A DNA stretch of 30,909 bases from SIAJ01 sp036266155 (GTDB taxonomy: Bacteria > Planctomycetota > Planctomycetia > Gemmatales > Gemmataceae). This document shows positions 30,284 to 30,909 of this stretch, piece after piece; within the stretch, counting starts at the first letter, position 1; every line of letters begins with the position of its first letter. The position numbers were made by a program, and so were the translations under genes. The notes under the pieces are model-generated. The model did not search any database. It had not been told where the DNA came from and was given only the letters and a program-made list of their open reading frames with translations. Location of the stretch: the NCBI GenBank assembly GCA_036266155.1, contig DATANR010000201.1:1-30909 (forward strand), in the 5' to 3' direction.

Positions 30284-30880
30284 ATGCGCGTCCATCAGAT
30301 TACCTGCCCCCAATGCGGCTCTGGCATGAAGTCCAAGGCCGGCATCCCGGTCGGCCAGCGCATTCCGTGTCCCAAGTGCAAAGCCAAGTTCACCGTCGAA
30401 GCCCCGGAAGAGGCGGACATCGTTGACGATGCCGAGGTGATTGACGACGACTTCGAGGTGGTCGAAGATTTTGATGAAGACGAGCCGGCCCCGAAGAGAA
30501 AATCCCCGCCCCCGCCGCCCAAGAAGAAATCCGCTGCTCGAAGGATGGAGGAGGACGAGACTGAAGAAGAAGAGATTCCGCCGCTGAAGAAGAGGCCCAA
30601 GAAGGCCCGTCACGACGACGACGATGACACCGAAGAGCGGCCGATCAAGGAGAAAAAGAAGAAGAAGCGTCGCGTTGAAGATGACGAGGAAGACGAGAAC
30701 CTCTTCTTGAGACTGAAGCACAACATCTTCGTGCGTATCATCACGATGGTTATCTTGCTCGGCATCCTCGCGGTTGCTGCGTATCTGCTGTATCAGAAGC
30801 AGACGAAAGAGGCGAAGGAGACATCGGGCCTGAGCGCGGCGACAATGATTGCACAAGCGAGTCCGTCGTTATTCCAATGA
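30284..30880 (+). CDS. Zinc-ribbon, low-complexity, single-TM protein
   Basis: I do not recognise a named family. The 198-residue protein opens with a zinc ribbon (CPQCGSGMKSK...IPCPKCKAKF, Cys pairs at 8/11 and 28/31). It continues with an acidic stretch (EEADIVDDAEVIDDDFEV), then alternating Lys-, Pro- and Glu-rich low complexity. One transmembrane helix follows (VRIITMVILLGILAVAAYLLY, about 150-170), and the tail is short. The ribbon resembles that of the membrane protein at 5515-6489. The start ATG 30284 puts the first Cys at residue 8; a longer frame upstream would translate the terminator and was rejected. Confidence 0.8.
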   Translation: MRVHQITCPQCGSGMKSKAGIPVGQRIPCPKCKAKFTVEAPEEADIVDDAEVIDDDFEVVEDFDEDEPAPKRKSPPPPPKKKSAARRMEEDETEEEEIPPLKKRPKKARHDDDDDTEERPIKEKKKKKRRVEDDEEDENLFLRLKHNIFVRIITMVILLGILAVAAYLLYQKQTKEAKETSGLSAATMIAQASPSLFQ

Positions 30881-30909
30881 TCGGCCAGCTGAGCATTTGA
30901 TGGCTGGAG

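Overview
The window looks like an ordinary GC-rich chromosome segment (roughly 60% G+C by eye) from a member of the Planctomycetota, probably near Gemmata; this placement is inference from gene content. Supporting signs are a Ser/Thr kinase of the planctomycete type with a C-terminal membrane anchor, small zinc-ribbon/transmembrane proteins, the futalosine menaquinone enzyme MqnE, and many intergenic inverted repeats that carry short internal hairpins. I see no phage, conjugative module, transposase, CRISPR array, tRNA or rRNA.

Layout. 1-6.5 kb: fabH (+), mqnE (-), a YcjX/YcjF-like pair (+) and a zinc-ribbon membrane protein (-). 6.6-12.6 kb: nnrD (-), a GNAT acetyltransferase, a small unknown protein and a coupled membrane acyltransferase (+), then a divergent pair of membrane-anchored trypsin-like protease (-) and Ser/Thr kinase (+). 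12.7-17.3 kb: a promoter and a SAM-I (S-box) riboswitch ahead of a five-gene operon of threonine-synthase-like PLP enzyme, CysO-like sulfur carrier, 119-residue unknown protein, ThiF/MoeB-type E1 and cysteine desulfurase. 17.3-21.2 kb: purH and tilS (-), a DUF2752 membrane protein and a Tat/lipoprotein-like protein (+). 21.3-26 kb: recD2 with a coupled small gene (-), a polytopic membrane protein (+) and a two-TM protein (-). 26.2-30.9 kb: ileS, rpsR and another zinc-ribbon/TM protein (+).

The main candidate for an undescribed system is the 12.7-17.3 kb operon. It has every part needed to turn cysteine sulfur into a protein C-terminal thiocarboxylate (desulfurase, E1, Gly-Gly carrier), next to a fold-type-II PLP enzyme that would normally use O-phosphohomoserine, and the whole unit lies behind a SAM sensor. 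I infer carrier-protein-dependent sulfur transfer in methionine (homocysteine) synthesis. It would be analogous to mycobacterial CysO/CysM and Wolinella HcyS/HcyF/MetY but with a threonine-synthase-type enzyme. The sequence does not prove the reaction.

A second theme is repeats. Several gene junctions hold 29-33 bp arms in inverted orientation. In one family two copies differ only by a compensatory G-C to C-G swap inside the small internal hairpin, which points to selection on a folded REP-like unit.
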